From contig NZ_JARGOQ010000001.1 of the NCBI RefSeq assembly GCF_029233945.1, positions 9,115-73,114 of the forward strand: a stretch of 64,000 nt of DNA. The letters run 5' to 3'. How positions within the stretch are numbered: the first letter of the stretch is position 1; the number at the start of each line of letters is the position of its first letter. Positions 45,066-53,931 of the stretch are shown piece after piece. A program made the translations under genes and the position numbers. Source of the stretch: Sneathiella sp. (lineage in GTDB: Bacteria; Pseudomonadota; Alphaproteobacteria; Sneathiellales; Sneathiellaceae). Below the pieces are notes generated by a model, which was given only the letters and a program-made list of their open reading frames with translations, was not told the DNA's origin and searched no databases.

Positions 45066-46202
45066 ATGATCGAAAGAAGCATTTTCAGCGAAGAACATAA
45101 TATATTCCGGGAATCGGTTCGCCGGTTTTATGAGGAGCATATCACTCCGCATCACGCCCAATGGGAGAAGGACGGCCAGGTGAGCCGCGATGCCTGGCGT
45201 GAGGCGGGCAAGCAGGGGCTTCTCTGTATGCCGATCCCCGAGGAATATGGTGGGGCCGGGGCCGATAAACTCTACAGCATCATCATGATGGAGGAGCAGT
45301 CGCGCGCGGGCACGACGGGCCCGGGGTTTGGCCTACATTCTGAAATCGTTGCCCCGTATATTTTCAACTACGGCACCGAAGAGCAGAAGAAAAAGTACCT
45401 CCCAAAACTGGCAACCGGTGAGATGATTGGCGCGATTGCCATGACGGAACCGGGCGCAGGGTCCGACCTGCAGGGCGTGAAAACCCGTGCCGTGAAGGAC
45501 GGGGATGATTATATCATCAATGGCTCCAAAACCTTTATCACAAATGGCTATATGTGCGATCTCGTGATCGTCGTGACCAAAACGGATCCGACGGCGGGCG
45601 CGAAGGGAACGTCCTTGTTTCTGGTGGAAGCGGATACGCCTGGATTTGAGAAGGGTCGCAATCTAGATAAGCTGGGCCTCAAGGCGCAGGACACGGCGGA
45701 GCTTTTCTTTGATGATGTGCGCGTCCCGGCGAGCAACATGCTGGGCGGGGAAGGCAAAGGCTTCTTCTGCCTGATGCAGGAACTTGCCTGGGAGCGGTTG
45801 CAGATCGCTATCGGCGCCACGGCGACGATGGAAGCTGTCCTCGACGAGACGATTGAATATACGAAAGACCGCAGTGCCTTCGGCAAGAATATCATCGAGT
45901 TTCAGAACTCCCGCTTCAAGCTGGCTGAGCAAAAGACCCAGGTGCAGATTGCCCGCGTCTTTGTCGATAAATGTATCGAGGAGCTGCTGAAGGGCGAGCT
46001 TAAGGTCGATACGGCGGCCATGGCGAAATACTGGTGCTCCGAGATTGAAAACAAAGTCATTGATGAATGCCTGCAGCTTCATGGCGGCTATGGCTTTATG
46101 TGGGAATTCCGCGTTGCGCGCTCTTATGCCGATGCCCGGGTGCAGCGCATCTATGGCGGCACCAATGAAATCATGAAAGAGCTTATCGCCCGAGGATTAT
46201 AA
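45066..46202 (+). CDS. Acyl-CoA dehydrogenase (long-chain/isovaleryl-like)
   Basis: A 378-residue enzyme with start ATG 45066 supported by AAAGGTGG; the open frame further left covers the promoter repeat. Typical motifs are MTEPGAGSDLQGVKTRA and ITNG. At the usual C-terminal catalytic-Glu site it reads RIYGGTNEIM, with Gly in place of Glu. As in long-chain and isovaleryl-CoA dehydrogenases the base is probably a Glu in an earlier helix (ELAWERLQIA region). It stands alone with its own promoter repeat. Confidence 0.9.
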   Translation: MIERSIFSEEHNIFRESVRRFYEEHITPHHAQWEKDGQVSRDAWREAGKQGLLCMPIPEEYGGAGADKLYSIIMMEEQSRAGTTGPGFGLHSEIVAPYIFNYGTEEQKKKYLPKLATGEMIGAIAMTEPGAGSDLQGVKTRAVKDGDDYIINGSKTFITNGYMCDLVIVVTKTDPTAGAKGTSLFLVEADTPGFEKGRNLDKLGLKAQDTAELFFDDVRVPASNMLGGEGKGFFCLMQELAWERLQIAIGATATMEAVLDETIEYTKDRSAFGKNIIEFQNSRFKLAEQKTQVQIARVFVDKCIEELLKGELKVDTAAMAKYWCSEIENKVIDECLQLHGGYGFMWEFRVARSYADARVQRIYGGTNEIMKELIARGL

Positions 46203-46300
46203 GGGCCATAAGGATGGTCAACAGCTGATGGCGCGCCCTGGCATGGGCCGGGTCGGTTGGTGATATCGGCCTCTGGACCCCTCTTTCTGACACTTTATGC

Positions 46301-46330
46301 GGGTGTTTTATTGTTTCATGTGAAACACCC
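46301..46330. terminator. Hairpin after the acyl-CoA dehydrogenase gene
   Basis: GGGTGTTT at 46301-46308 pairs perfectly with AAACACCC at 46323-46330. It lies 100 bases beyond the stop, between convergent genes. Confidence 0.45.
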
Positions 46331-46381
46331 GGTTCTGCCCAGTCATACCTGAAATACATCGCTCTGTGCCTTGCCAGTTAA

Positions 46382-46409
46382 CCGGGAGCCTGTAAGAAAA
46401 GGCTCCCGG
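46382..46409 (-). terminator. Strong hairpin after the homocysteine methyltransferase gene
   Basis: CCGGGAGCC at 46382-46390 pairs perfectly with GGCTCCCGG at 46401-46409 around a 10-base loop. It follows the minus-strand gene stop by 15 bases; there is no long T-tract, so efficiency is uncertain. Confidence 0.6.
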
Positions 46410-46423
46410 CTTGACATTCTTCA

Positions 46424-47368
46424 TCAGTGGAAATGCTGATGAACGGCGGCGATATGCCGATGATCGGAACCACAGCATCCGCCGATTACGGCGAGGTTCG
46501 GCAGATACTGCGCAAGATCCACATGCTGTGCGGCGAATTCCGAAGGGTTGCCGTCGTCCAGCTCCTCCGCTTCATCCAGCTCCGCATGGCTCAGGGCCGA
46601 TGCATTGGCTCTCAGCCCGCCAATCCGACTCCGCCAGTCGCCGCCCGATTTCAGGACATCCACAAAATGCGTCGGATGGGCGCAGTTGATCATGTAATAG
46701 GCAGGGCTATTACTGCTTGCATCATCCGTTCTGCGGACAGCTTCTTCCAGGGTTTCTCCCGTTGGTAGTCTGCCGTCGGTCTCGACGGTAAAGGAAATGA
46801 CCGTCGGGATGCCGATATCGGCACCGATCCGCGCGATGCCGATCGCTTCATTGAGATAGTTCATGGTAACAGCCGTGATCATATCTGCACCGGCCTCCGC
46901 GAAGGAGGTAACTTGCGCCCGGTGATAATCGGTCGCCTCTTCCACGGACATAAGGAACTCCGGGTTATAGCCGTCACCGCGTGGCCCGATGGCGCCATTA
47001 AGGACGCAGGCCGTTGTCTCCGTCTCATGGGCGTCGCGAATGCCATGCAGCATTTCAACAGACTCTCTGTTGATCACATCCAGGGCTTCAGGACTATAAC
47101 CGAGAAGATCGCCCCAATCCTGGCTGGCGCGCCATGTCGGTGTATCGAGAATAATTCCCGTGCCATTGTCTTTGGCGATGCTGACATATTTCAGCAGGTA
47201 ATTTTCAATCGCCTGTTTGCCTTTAGTATCGCGCAAAAGATCAAAGGCGGCGAAGTGTGGCAGGTCAAAGCCTTCCAAAAACAGCAGCGTGGTTTCCAGC
47301 CCGCCATCGGTCAGATATATCTTGTCTTTCGACTGCGGCAGGTGATGCCGGTATTTTGCCTGTCTCAT
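46424..47368 (-). CDS. Homocysteine S-methyltransferase family protein
   Basis: About 314 residues from the ATG at 47368, which has GGAG six bases upstream; upstream ATGs at 47401, 47383 and 47380 are less well placed. The zinc-binding end GGCCGSDHRH is clear, with a further Cys in MINCAHPTH, giving the three zinc cysteines of the family. The start IYLTDGGLETTLLFLEG fits. The enzyme moves a methyl group to homocysteine or a related thiol. It is divergent from a TetR gene with a repeat between, so it may be under its control. Confidence 0.88.
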   Translation of the reverse strand: MRQAKYRHHLPQSKDKIYLTDGGLETTLLFLEGFDLPHFAAFDLLRDTKGKQAIENYLLKYVSIAKDNGTGIILDTPTWRASQDWGDLLGYSPEALDVINRESVEMLHGIRDAHETETTACVLNGAIGPRGDGYNPEFLMSVEEATDYHRAQVTSFAEAGADMITAVTMNYLNEAIGIARIGADIGIPTVISFTVETDGRLPTGETLEEAVRRTDDASSNSPAYYMINCAHPTHFVDVLKSGGDWRSRIGGLRANASALSHAELDEAEELDDGNPSEFAAQHVDLAQYLPNLAVIGGCCGSDHRHIAAVHQHFH

Positions 47369-47536
47369 AAGTTTCTCCATCATGTTAGATGGCAGGAACA
47401 TATGAATATCGCGCTCTTTGAAATAGTAGGACTATGGTACAGTTGGGCGGAAAAGTTGAAATGCCGTTTATTTCAAGATGTTAAGCTATTTCCAACTAAT
47501 ACAAACTATGATAGAATGGCACTCCACATAGACAAA

Positions 47537-47555
47537 ACTGTACTGGCGGTACAGT
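47537..47555 (+). promoter_or_regulatory. Inverted repeat before the TetR gene
   Basis: ACTGTAC at 47537-47543 and GTACAGT at 47549-47555 form a 7-bp inverted repeat around TGGCG, 29 bases before the TetR start. A further GTACAGT half-site lies at 47437-47443, nearer the divergent methyltransferase gene. Both suit a TetR-type operator. Confidence 0.5.
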
Positions 47556-47583
47556 ACTCGCAGTATGGAATTTCGAGGGGACA

Positions 47584-48201
47584 ATGAGAAAAGGCGCTGA
47601 AACACGAGAGCGACTGCTTTCCATTGCCGAGACGGCAGTTCTCGCAAAGGGTTTTGGCGCGACTTCTATCGAGGAATTGATTGTTGAAGCCGAAATCACC
47701 AAAAGTGGCTTCTTCTATCATTTCAAGGATAAGACGGAGCTCGCCCGGGCCCTCATAGTCCGATACCTCGAAGCTGATGAAGTTCTGCTTGATGATCTTT
47801 TTAAGCGGGCCAGAGAATTAAACGACGATCCCCTCCATTCACTCCTGATTGGCCTGAAACTTCTGGCGGAAATGATGGCGGACCTGCCGGAGGGACATCC
47901 GGGCTGCCTCGTTGCAACGATTTGTTATCAGGAGCGGCTGTTCGACAAGGATATCCATGAACTGACCCGGGGCGGGGCCCTTGCCTGGCGCGCGAGATTT
48001 GTCAGGGTGCTGGAGGAGATTAGCGAGATTTATCCGCCGAATGACGATGTTGACCTGGTGGAAGTTGCCGACCTGATCTCTACCATTGTCGAAGGCGGCA
48101 TAATTATGTCAAAGGCCCTGCGGGAGCCTGAAAAACTTGCCGCTCAAGTTATTCTGCTCCGCTCCTATATCAAGCTGCTTTTCAGTCCCCGCCCGTCGTG
48201 A
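47584..48201 (+). CDS. TetR family transcriptional regulator
   Basis: A 205-residue repressor with the N-terminal helix-turn-helix TSIEELIVEAEITKSGFFYH (about 28-47) and the following FKDKTELARAL. The remaining helices form the ligand pocket (a single Cys pair near CLVATICYQE). It is divergent from the homocysteine methyltransferase gene, with an ACTGTAC inverted repeat between them. It converges on the thioesterase gene (1-base gap). Confidence 0.9.
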   Translation: MRKGAETRERLLSIAETAVLAKGFGATSIEELIVEAEITKSGFFYHFKDKTELARALIVRYLEADEVLLDDLFKRARELNDDPLHSLLIGLKLLAEMMADLPEGHPGCLVATICYQERLFDKDIHELTRGGALAWRARFVRVLEEISEIYPPNDDVDLVEVADLISTIVEGGIIMSKALREPEKLAAQVILLRSYIKLLFSPRPS

Positions 48202-48202
48202 T

Positions 48203-49105
48203 TCACATCTGTGCTTTGAGAAGTTTTTCTGCGGGGTAATCCGTAAATTCCTTGGGCAAGGGAACGGATTTCCGCGTTGTCATATCGAAATAAACACCGA
48301 TAACGGTGGTCGTGACCGCCAGTTCGCCAGTGTCCATATTGATCAGGTTATGGCCGAAACGAAAAATCTTCTTCTCCGCGCCGATAAGACCGCTTTTCAG
48401 CAAAATCGCGGTGGATTTCCGGATTGGCGCATGAAATTCGGAATAGTAATCGAGCGCCGCCGATCCTAAATTGCGGCTGCGGATAATTTCCCGCGTCAGG
48501 CCGACCGCATTAATAATATGCGTCGCCGCATCGGAGAAATAGCCAACCACGTGCCGCATTTCGATGTGATCGAACTGATCGCATTCCCAGACATCGACGG
48601 ACCCGCGTGTGCTTTCGAACATGTGATCGAGTGGGCGGTTCGGCATCAACGTTCCGGCAAAGGGCTCGGGGTGGAAAACATCCGGATGCGGGTCGGTCAA
48701 TTCCTCGGCGGCGGCTCTTATATCCCCTGGCAGGGGGAGTGACGCATCCGTATCATAATCCGCATAGTCGGCGGTAAATTCATAAACAGCCGATAACCTG
48801 CCATGAATGGCATCAAAGATATGAATAAAGCCCGTGAGGATATCGCCGGATACTTCCCGAATGCCGCCCATGCCATAAAGAGCGGTACCTGCATGGACTT
48901 CCGACTTATATTGTGTGCGGATGGTCTTGAAGCGGAGGCCCTTGCGGGTTGCGCGGATAGTCGATGGTGACAGGCCGAGCGCGTTCTGCAGGTGGGCAAA
49001 GGCGTCTGAGCCTTTCGACATATAGAACTGCACGTTCATATGGCGCATCTGATCGCATTCCCATGCCTCGACCCCGCCGCGATAGAGAGGAAGGAGCTTG
49101 TTCAT
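48203..49105 (-). CDS. Tandem hotdog-domain acyl-CoA thioesterase-like protein
   Basis: A 300-residue protein built from two related halves, each starting with a hotdog-type sequence: YRGGVEAWECDQMRHMNVQF at about 8-27 and RGSVDVWECDQFDHIEMRHV near 168-187. Both keep the W-E-C-D-Q start of 4HBT-like domains. Such enzymes release free acids from acyl-CoA. It overlaps the preceding single-domain gene by four bases and is likely in one operon with the TetR gene upstream. Confidence 0.8.
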   Translation of the reverse strand: MNKLLPLYRGGVEAWECDQMRHMNVQFYMSKGSDAFAHLQNALGLSPSTIRATRKGLRFKTIRTQYKSEVHAGTALYGMGGIREVSGDILTGFIHIFDAIHGRLSAVYEFTADYADYDTDASLPLPGDIRAAAEELTDPHPDVFHPEPFAGTLMPNRPLDHMFESTRGSVDVWECDQFDHIEMRHVVGYFSDAATHIINAVGLTREIIRSRNLGSAALDYYSEFHAPIRKSTAILLKSGLIGAEKKIFRFGHNLINMDTGELAVTTTVIGVYFDMTTRKSVPLPKEFTDYPAEKLLKAQM

Positions 49106-49560
49106 GCTACGTCCTCCCCATCGGTTATTAAATCAACCAGCTTTAGTCGAATGGCGTCGCTCAACGGAATGGCTTTGCGGCTTTCAAGGTCCATATAAGC
49201 TGCGGTCATCCTGCTGGCAAAGACAAGCCCATCGTCCACACTGTTATAGAGGCGGTGATCGACGGTCACTGTTTTCTTTGAGCTGCCGACAACCGCGCTT
49301 TCCATATGGATAATGTCGCCTGCGTGAAGCTCCGCGACATAACGGGAGTCCTGCTGGACAACGGCAAGGCCTCGCTTGCCGTTCTTCAAGTCATCCGGGT
49401 CCATGCCGATGATGTGAAACATGTTGCACATCGCCAGGCTGATACGGGAGCCATAATACTGTATATTCATATGTCCCAGAAGGTCGCATTCTCGCATCAG
49501 CACCTGACCGCGATAGCTCTCCATATAACCGCTCATGTACGGGGAACTCCTGTTTTGCAA
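49102..49560 (-). CDS. Acyl-CoA thioesterase, single hotdog domain
   Basis: A 152-residue 4HBT-like protein: YRGQVLMRECDLLGHMNIQY (about 13-32) is the family start with a candidate catalytic Asp24. Its sequence is related to each half of the downstream two-domain protein, suggesting gene duplication. It starts one base after the TetR stop and overlaps the next gene by ATGA, so all three are co-transcribed. Substrate unknown. Confidence 0.85.
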   Translation of the reverse strand: MQNRSSPYMSGYMESYRGQVLMRECDLLGHMNIQYYGSRISLAMCNMFHIIGMDPDDLKNGKRGLAVVQQDSRYVAELHAGDIIHMESAVVGSSKKTVTVDHRLYNSVDDGLVFASRMTAAYMDLESRKAIPLSDAIRLKLVDLITDGEDVA

Positions 49561-50208
49561 TTATTGTTGATCTTCTTGTTGCGCCACCCTTAATAACATT
49601 CGTTTGCTGTGGCGGTCGACCATTTCTTGACTGTCCTGATTGAGCAATTGAAGGCGGCCGCCGCTTTCCAGCAGCATCATCCCGAGGAGAGAGGCGGTGA
49701 AGTCCGTCGTTTCTTCCTGCGCTTCGGCGGCGGAGGCCGGGGTTCGTTGATGCAGCTCATTCGCCAGCAGGCCCATCAGGTTAAGCAGACGGCTATCCAG
49801 TTCTTTCCGTGCGGGCGCAGGGACGTCGCCTGATGTTTCACCGAGATCGGCAAGAGATAAGAGGAGGAGCCGCCTTTCTTCCGGATGGTCCCGGAAATGG
49901 GACGCAAATATTGAAAAGGCTCGCGCGCCTTGATTGTCCGTCGCAACGTCCTGCTGGAGAGCCACCCTGATATGACGCGTTAAGTCACCGAGGATGCCCG
50001 CCAGCAATTCGATCTCGATCTCTTCTTTCGTGCGGAAATAGTTGTACGCCGCCCCCAGTGAGTAACCGGCTTCCTCGGCGATGGCTCGCATATTGAGACC
50101 GTCCGTCCCGTCAGCATCGAAAATCCGGCGCGCTGCGGCAAGAATATGCTGCCGCTTGAACTTTGCGAGACTTTCTGTGCGGCCTTGCTTTCTATGCCCG
50201 TCATTCAT
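49561..50208 (-). CDS. TetR family regulator of the thioesterase operon
   Basis: A 215-residue TetR-type protein. The DNA-binding start is LNMRAIAEEAGYSLGAAYNY (about 39-58), followed by FRTKEEIEIELLAG. The C-terminal helices are acidic and leucine-rich. The two thioesterase genes follow it without a gap, so it probably represses its own operon through the palindrome at 50246-50258. Confidence 0.9.
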   Translation of the reverse strand: MNDGHRKQGRTESLAKFKRQHILAAARRIFDADGTDGLNMRAIAEEAGYSLGAAYNYFRTKEEIEIELLAGILGDLTRHIRVALQQDVATDNQGARAFSIFASHFRDHPEERRLLLLSLADLGETSGDVPAPARKELDSRLLNLMGLLANELHQRTPASAAEAQEETTDFTASLLGMMLLESGGRLQLLNQDSQEMVDRHSKRMLLRVAQQEDQQ

Positions 50209-50245
50209 AAGTATGTCTCCGGATAATAAACATTATCTGTATAAA

Positions 50246-50258
50246 TGAACAATGTTCA
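50246..50258 (-). promoter_or_regulatory. Candidate TetR operator
   Basis: TGAACA-A-TGTTCA is a perfect 13-base palindrome, 38 bases before the TetR start. Confidence 0.45.
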
Positions 50259-50365
50259 ATATATTTCTGCCATCAGCTTGTAAAAATAATTTTGTTTTTT
50301 GCGACGGAAATAATTTCCCCGGTTCGTTGAATGGATAAGTCAAACCAGTGAAGGAGACTTGAGGA

Positions 50366-50890
50366 ATGAAACGGAAGATTATTATTGGGTCGGTGATTGC
50401 CGCCCTGGCGATTCCCGCCCTTGCCTATGCCGCAACGGACGGTGCACCGAAAGGTCCGCATAAAGGCGGGATATTTGAACGGTTGGATACCAACAAGGAT
50501 GGCGAAATTACCTTGGAGGAGATGACCGCGAAATCCACAGAGCGCTTTTCCAAGCTTGATAAGGACGGTAACGGTACGATCAGTATCGAGGAAATGACCG
50601 TTCGCAAGCAGGAATTCTTCGATAAGCTCGATACGGATGGCAGCGGCTCCATCAGCAAGGAAGAAGCCAGTGCCTTTCACGAAATGAAGCGTGAGAAGCG
50701 TAAAGAGCGCCACGCTACGCGGATGCTGGAAATTCTGGATACGGACAAAGATGGCACGGTGACCAAGGAAGAGTTCGCCGCCGCGTCAGACAAGCGCTTC
50801 GACGCGGCTGACGGCAACAACGACGGCGTTCTATCTGCCGATGAACTTCAGCAAATGGGCCCGAAAAAGCACGGTGAGAAAAAAGGCTGA
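50366..50890 (+). CDS. Secreted EF-hand protein
   Basis: A 174-residue protein with a signal peptide (IIIGSVIAALAIPALAYA, cleavage near residue 22) and five canonical calcium-binding loops: residues 41-52 (DTNKDGEITLEE), 65-76 (DKDGNGTISIEE), 89-100 (DTDGSGSISKEE), 125-136 (DTDKDGTVTKEE) and 149-160 (DGNNDGVLSADE). A basic linker at 107-118 divides three loops from two. It probably acts as a calcium buffer or sensor in the periplasm. No partner gene is visible. Confidence 0.9.
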   Translation: MKRKIIIGSVIAALAIPALAYAATDGAPKGPHKGGIFERLDTNKDGEITLEEMTAKSTERFSKLDKDGNGTISIEEMTVRKQEFFDKLDTDGSGSISKEEASAFHEMKREKRKERHATRMLEILDTDKDGTVTKEEFAAASDKRFDAADGNNDGVLSADELQQMGPKKHGEKKG

Positions 50891-50898
50891 TTTTTGAG

Positions 50899-50973
50899 AC
50901 GCGATACCTTGTCATCGCGTAACCGGGGCCCGCTTTTCTTTACTCCATTGGAAGAGCGGGCCTTTCGTTTTAT
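50899..50973. terminator. Two hairpins between convergent genes
   Basis: ACGCGAT (50899-50905) pairs with ATCGCGT (50914-50920), and GGCCCGCT (50927-50934) with AGCGGGCC (50955-50962), followed by TTTCGTTTT. The second is a good terminator for the EF-hand gene and may also serve the minus-strand acyl-CoA dehydrogenase gene. Confidence 0.65.
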
Positions 50974-50984
50974 ATGTTCCCGCG

Positions 50985-52145
50985 TTAACCCCGCCGCTGC
51001 TTGGGCAGGGTATCCATATATTTGCAGATAATGCCGAGCATAACCTCGTCCGCGCCGCCGCCGATCGACGAAAGCCGTCCGTCGCGATAGAGCCGCGTGA
51101 TCGGCGTTTCGTTCATGAAGCCCATGCCGCCATAATATTGCAGGCAGGCATCGGCAATCTCCCGTGTCAGGCGTCCGACTTTGAGCTTTGCCATGGAGGC
51201 GAGCATCGTCACATCCTCCCCGCGGACATAGTCATACACTGCGCGGTAGGCGAGGGACCGAAGCTGCTCCACCTCAGTCAGCAACTCGGCCAGCCGAAAA
51301 TGAATATACTGGTTGTCGATCAGCGGCTTGCCGAATGCCTCGCGCGTCCGGGTATAGTCGATGACATCATTGATCGCTTTTTCTAGTGGCTTCAGGCCTG
51401 CGCCCGCCGCCCAGAGACGCTCCTCCTGGAACTGCTGCATTTGATAGGCGAAGCCCTTGCCCTCTTCGCCGATCAGGTTGCGTTGCGGCACGCGGACATC
51501 CTCAAAAAAGAGCTGCGCCGTATCAGAAGACCGCATGCCCATCTTGTCGAGCTTGCGCGCGAGTGTGATGCCGGGGCTGTCCATCGGAACAACGACTAGC
51601 GACTTGCTCTCATGCATGGCGCCATCGCTGGTGTTGACCAGCATGCACATGAAGTCGGCCTGCGCGCCATTGGTGATCCACATTTTCTGCCCATTGATGA
51701 TGTAGTCATCGCCGTCTTTGCGGGCGTGGCTTTTAATCGCGGCAACGTCGGATCCCGCACCGGGTTCCGAAACGCCAATACAGGCCACATAATCGCCAGC
51801 GATCGCGGGTTTGAGGTATGTCTCCCGCACATAGTCTGAGCCGAAGCGTGCAAGTGCGGGCGTTGCCATATCGGTTTGCACGCCGATCGCCATGGGGACG
51901 CCGCCGCAAGTGATTTGGCCGAGAGTTTCCGAAATTGCAAGGCTGTAGGAGTAATCAAGACCGAGCCCGCCATATTCCTCCGGCTTGCAGACACCCAGGA
52001 ATCCCTGATCGCCCAGCTTTTTGAATAGTTCATGTGCGGGAAAGGCGCCGTCTTTCTCCCACTCGTCGACATGCGGGTTGATCTCCTGATCAATGAATTT
52101 GCTGAGGGAGCGGATCAGCTCCCGATGTTCGGCTCCATAAATCAT
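50985..52145 (-). CDS. Acyl-CoA dehydrogenase (LCAD-like)
   Basis: A 386-residue enzyme with CIGVSEPGAGSDVAAIKSHA and MWITNGAQADFMCM for FAD/acyl binding. The late catalytic site reads SIGGGADEVML, with Gly instead of Glu, so the base is expected in the helix QFQEERLWAAG, as in long-chain and isovaleryl-CoA dehydrogenases. It overlaps the enoyl reductase-like SDR gene by four bases. The operon faces the SCP2 gene across a LiuR-like operator. Confidence 0.9.
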   Translation of the reverse strand: MIYGAEHRELIRSLSKFIDQEINPHVDEWEKDGAFPAHELFKKLGDQGFLGVCKPEEYGGLGLDYSYSLAISETLGQITCGGVPMAIGVQTDMATPALARFGSDYVRETYLKPAIAGDYVACIGVSEPGAGSDVAAIKSHARKDGDDYIINGQKMWITNGAQADFMCMLVNTSDGAMHESKSLVVVPMDSPGITLARKLDKMGMRSSDTAQLFFEDVRVPQRNLIGEEGKGFAYQMQQFQEERLWAAGAGLKPLEKAINDVIDYTRTREAFGKPLIDNQYIHFRLAELLTEVEQLRSLAYRAVYDYVRGEDVTMLASMAKLKVGRLTREIADACLQYYGGMGFMNETPITRLYRDGRLSSIGGGADEVMLGIICKYMDTLPKQRRG

Positions 52146-53017
52146 TCCCCGTCCTCCCGTAAAAATGCAGGTACTTCTGTCAGGTGAAATCCGTTAAAGG
52201 CTTTGTTATTTTTGTGATCTGGCATATCCCAGTTCATGCGGATATTCGGGGCGCCGCCGTCGATACGCAGGCAGCTTCCGGTTATGAAGGTGGCCGCTTC
52301 CGAGAGCAGGAAGACAATACCCGCGGAAACTTCCGATTCGGTTCCCATTCGTTTCACGGGGTGAGAGGCGATGCGGGCCGTCACTCGTTCCTTCCACCAA
52401 TCCGGATAGGTGTCCATGCCCGACGAGACAATCATGCCGGGGGCGATGGCGTTGACCCGGACACCCGCCGCCGCCCATTCAAGTGCCGCCGTTTCGGTAA
52501 AGCTCACCATGCCTTTGCGGGCGGCACCGGAATGTCCCATGCCCGGCATGGAATTCCACATGTCCGCAATCATATTCACGATCGGGCCACCGCCATTTTC
52601 CTTCATCCACTGGACATAGCATTCCCGGGCAAACAGAAATCCACCGGTGAGGTTCGTTTTGATCACTGCTTCCCAGCCTTTGAGCGTGATTTCCTCAAGC
52701 AGCGCCGGAAACTGACCGCCCGCGTTATTGATCAGGCCGTGAATGGCGCCCTGTTGCGTGATAATCTCGGCCACCGTTGCCTTTACGGCGTCTTCATCGC
52801 GGATGTCGCAGGTATGGATGGTGGCCTTGCCGCCAGCCTCGGACAATTCGGCCTGCACCGTCTCCAGCTTTTCCAGTGAGCGGCCGACGAGGGCGACCTT
52901 CGCGCCGAGTGAGACAAGCTCATGCGCCGTGCAGCGGCCAATCCCGCTGCCGCCGCCGGTAATGACTATGGATTGTCCGTCAAACAGTCCCGGTCGATAA
53001 ATGGATCGATAGCTCAT
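52142..53017 (-). CDS. SDR resembling peroxisomal trans-2-enoyl-CoA reductase or 2,4-dienoyl-CoA reductase
   Basis: A 291-residue SDR with cofactor motif TGGGSGIGRCTA (about 21-32) and NNAGG near 95. The usual YxxxK is replaced by GHSGAARKGMVSF, a change also seen in PECR/DECR enzymes, where a Lys remains and the Tyr is absent. The tail is that of CoA-substrate SDRs. It probably reduces an enoyl-CoA with NADPH. It is the first gene of the unit with the acyl-CoA dehydrogenase and has a LiuR-like operator about 100 bases upstream. Confidence 0.82.
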   Translation of the reverse strand: MSYRSIYRPGLFDGQSIVITGGGSGIGRCTAHELVSLGAKVALVGRSLEKLETVQAELSEAGGKATIHTCDIRDEDAVKATVAEIITQQGAIHGLINNAGGQFPALLEEITLKGWEAVIKTNLTGGFLFARECYVQWMKENGGGPIVNMIADMWNSMPGMGHSGAARKGMVSFTETAALEWAAAGVRVNAIAPGMIVSSGMDTYPDWWKERVTARIASHPVKRMGTESEVSAGIVFLLSEAATFITGSCLRIDGGAPNIRMNWDMPDHKNNKAFNGFHLTEVPAFLREDGE

Positions 53018-53112
53018 TCATGTCTCCCACGTTTCTTTTTCTTCTTATTGCGGTCCCGCTCAGCTCCTGACAATTCAACGTTGCGCAGGATCAGTATTTG
53101 ACAGACCTTTGC

Positions 53113-53134
53113 TTGACGTTTACGTTAACGTCAA
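53113..53134. promoter_or_regulatory. LiuR-like operator between SDR and SCP2 genes
   Basis: A 22-base near-palindrome: TTGACGTT at 53113-53120 mirrors AACGTCAA at 53127-53134, around TACGTT. It shares TTGACGTTTACGT and AACGT with the site at 38975-38996. It lies between the two divergent genes and could control both. Confidence 0.6.
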
Positions 53135-53213
53135 TTTAGTTGCTGAGGGCTTCGATAGGCCTTCCACCCTAATTTATAGACAGTTTTGGTCTAATGCTGA
53201 AAGGAAAAGAGAG

Positions 53214-53516
53214 ATGGCGACGCTTGAAGAGATTACCGAAGGGATGCGGGAGCGCGTTGGGGAAGATAGTGGTCTTGATGCGACGCTGAAATTTGATTTT
53301 GGGGATGACGGGATTGTTTTTCTCGATGCCGCGTCCGTGCCGAACACTGTCTCTAACGAAGACGAAGAGGCCGATTGCACCATTACCATCACAAAAGAGA
53401 ATTTCGAAGCCCTTGCGAACGGCGAGCTGGACCCGACGACCGCCTTTATGATGGGTAAGTTGAAAATCGCCGGTAACATGGGGATCGCCATGAAGCTGCA
53501 GAGCGTTTTTTCCTGA
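53214..53516 (+). CDS. SCP2 sterol-carrier-like protein
   Basis: A 100-residue protein with the SCP2 fold (LKFDFGDDGIVFLDAA, then ADCTITITKENFEALANGEL and AFMMGKLKIAGNMGIAMKL). The start ATG 53214 has AAGGAAAAGAGAG upstream; a longer frame to the left runs through the operator and is not used. SCP2 proteins bind lipids or acyl-CoA and support beta-oxidation. It faces the SDR/acyl-CoA dehydrogenase pair across a shared LiuR-like operator. Confidence 0.88.
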   Translation: MATLEEITEGMRERVGEDSGLDATLKFDFGDDGIVFLDAASVPNTVSNEDEEADCTITITKENFEALANGELDPTTAFMMGKLKIAGNMGIAMKLQSVFS

Positions 53517-53624
53517 TTATTCGGCTTTTTGCGTCGGAAGGTGAAATTTTTTCTGTACCTTTTGACCATGAGCTATTATGTAAGGCGCTTCGAATTTTAG
53601 TTGGAAGCGAGTGGAGCTAGTCAC

Positions 53625-53831
53625 ATGACAGCGAGATCAGCACGGAATGGCCGCAATCAGGGCGGCAAGAGCCGTAAAAAAGGCGGCGGCGGAAGCGGGA
53701 GCGGCCTGACGAAGAACAGCCGGTCCAATATGCAGCGCGCTGCCCGTAAAATGAATCTGAAAGCCCATGGTCGTCACGCGGCCCGGCGTCAGTTGAAGAA
53801 AGTCCAGGCAGCGACACGCGCCGCGGCCTGA
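53625..53831 (+). CDS. Small, very basic protein (68 aa)
   Basis: The ATG at 53625 follows GGAG nine bases upstream. The protein is rich in Arg, Lys and Gly (SRKKGGGGSGSGLTKNSRS) with about 20 positive charges and no acidic stretch, like a nucleic-acid-binding or ribosome-associated protein. I do not recognise the family. A strong terminator follows at 53853. Confidence 0.5.
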   Translation: MTARSARNGRNQGGKSRKKGGGGSGSGLTKNSRSNMQRAARKMNLKAHGRHAARRQLKKVQAATRAAA

Positions 53832-53852
53832 GTATTATGCAGTAAAAAGATC

Positions 53853-53890
53853 AGGGCGGTTCCGGTGTTACCGGGGCCGCCCTTCTTTTT
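53853..53890. terminator. Bidirectional rho-independent terminator
   Basis: AGGGCGG (53853-53859) pairs with CCGCCCT (53877-53883), with a CCGG/CCGG inner stem, then TCTTTTT to 53890. Read on the minus strand, a CTTTTTAC tract also follows within a few bases, so it could end a minus-strand transcript from 54060. Confidence 0.75.
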
Positions 53891-53931
53891 GTGCCTTGGC
53901 AAAATATAAAATATGCGGATCTCCAAACCCC

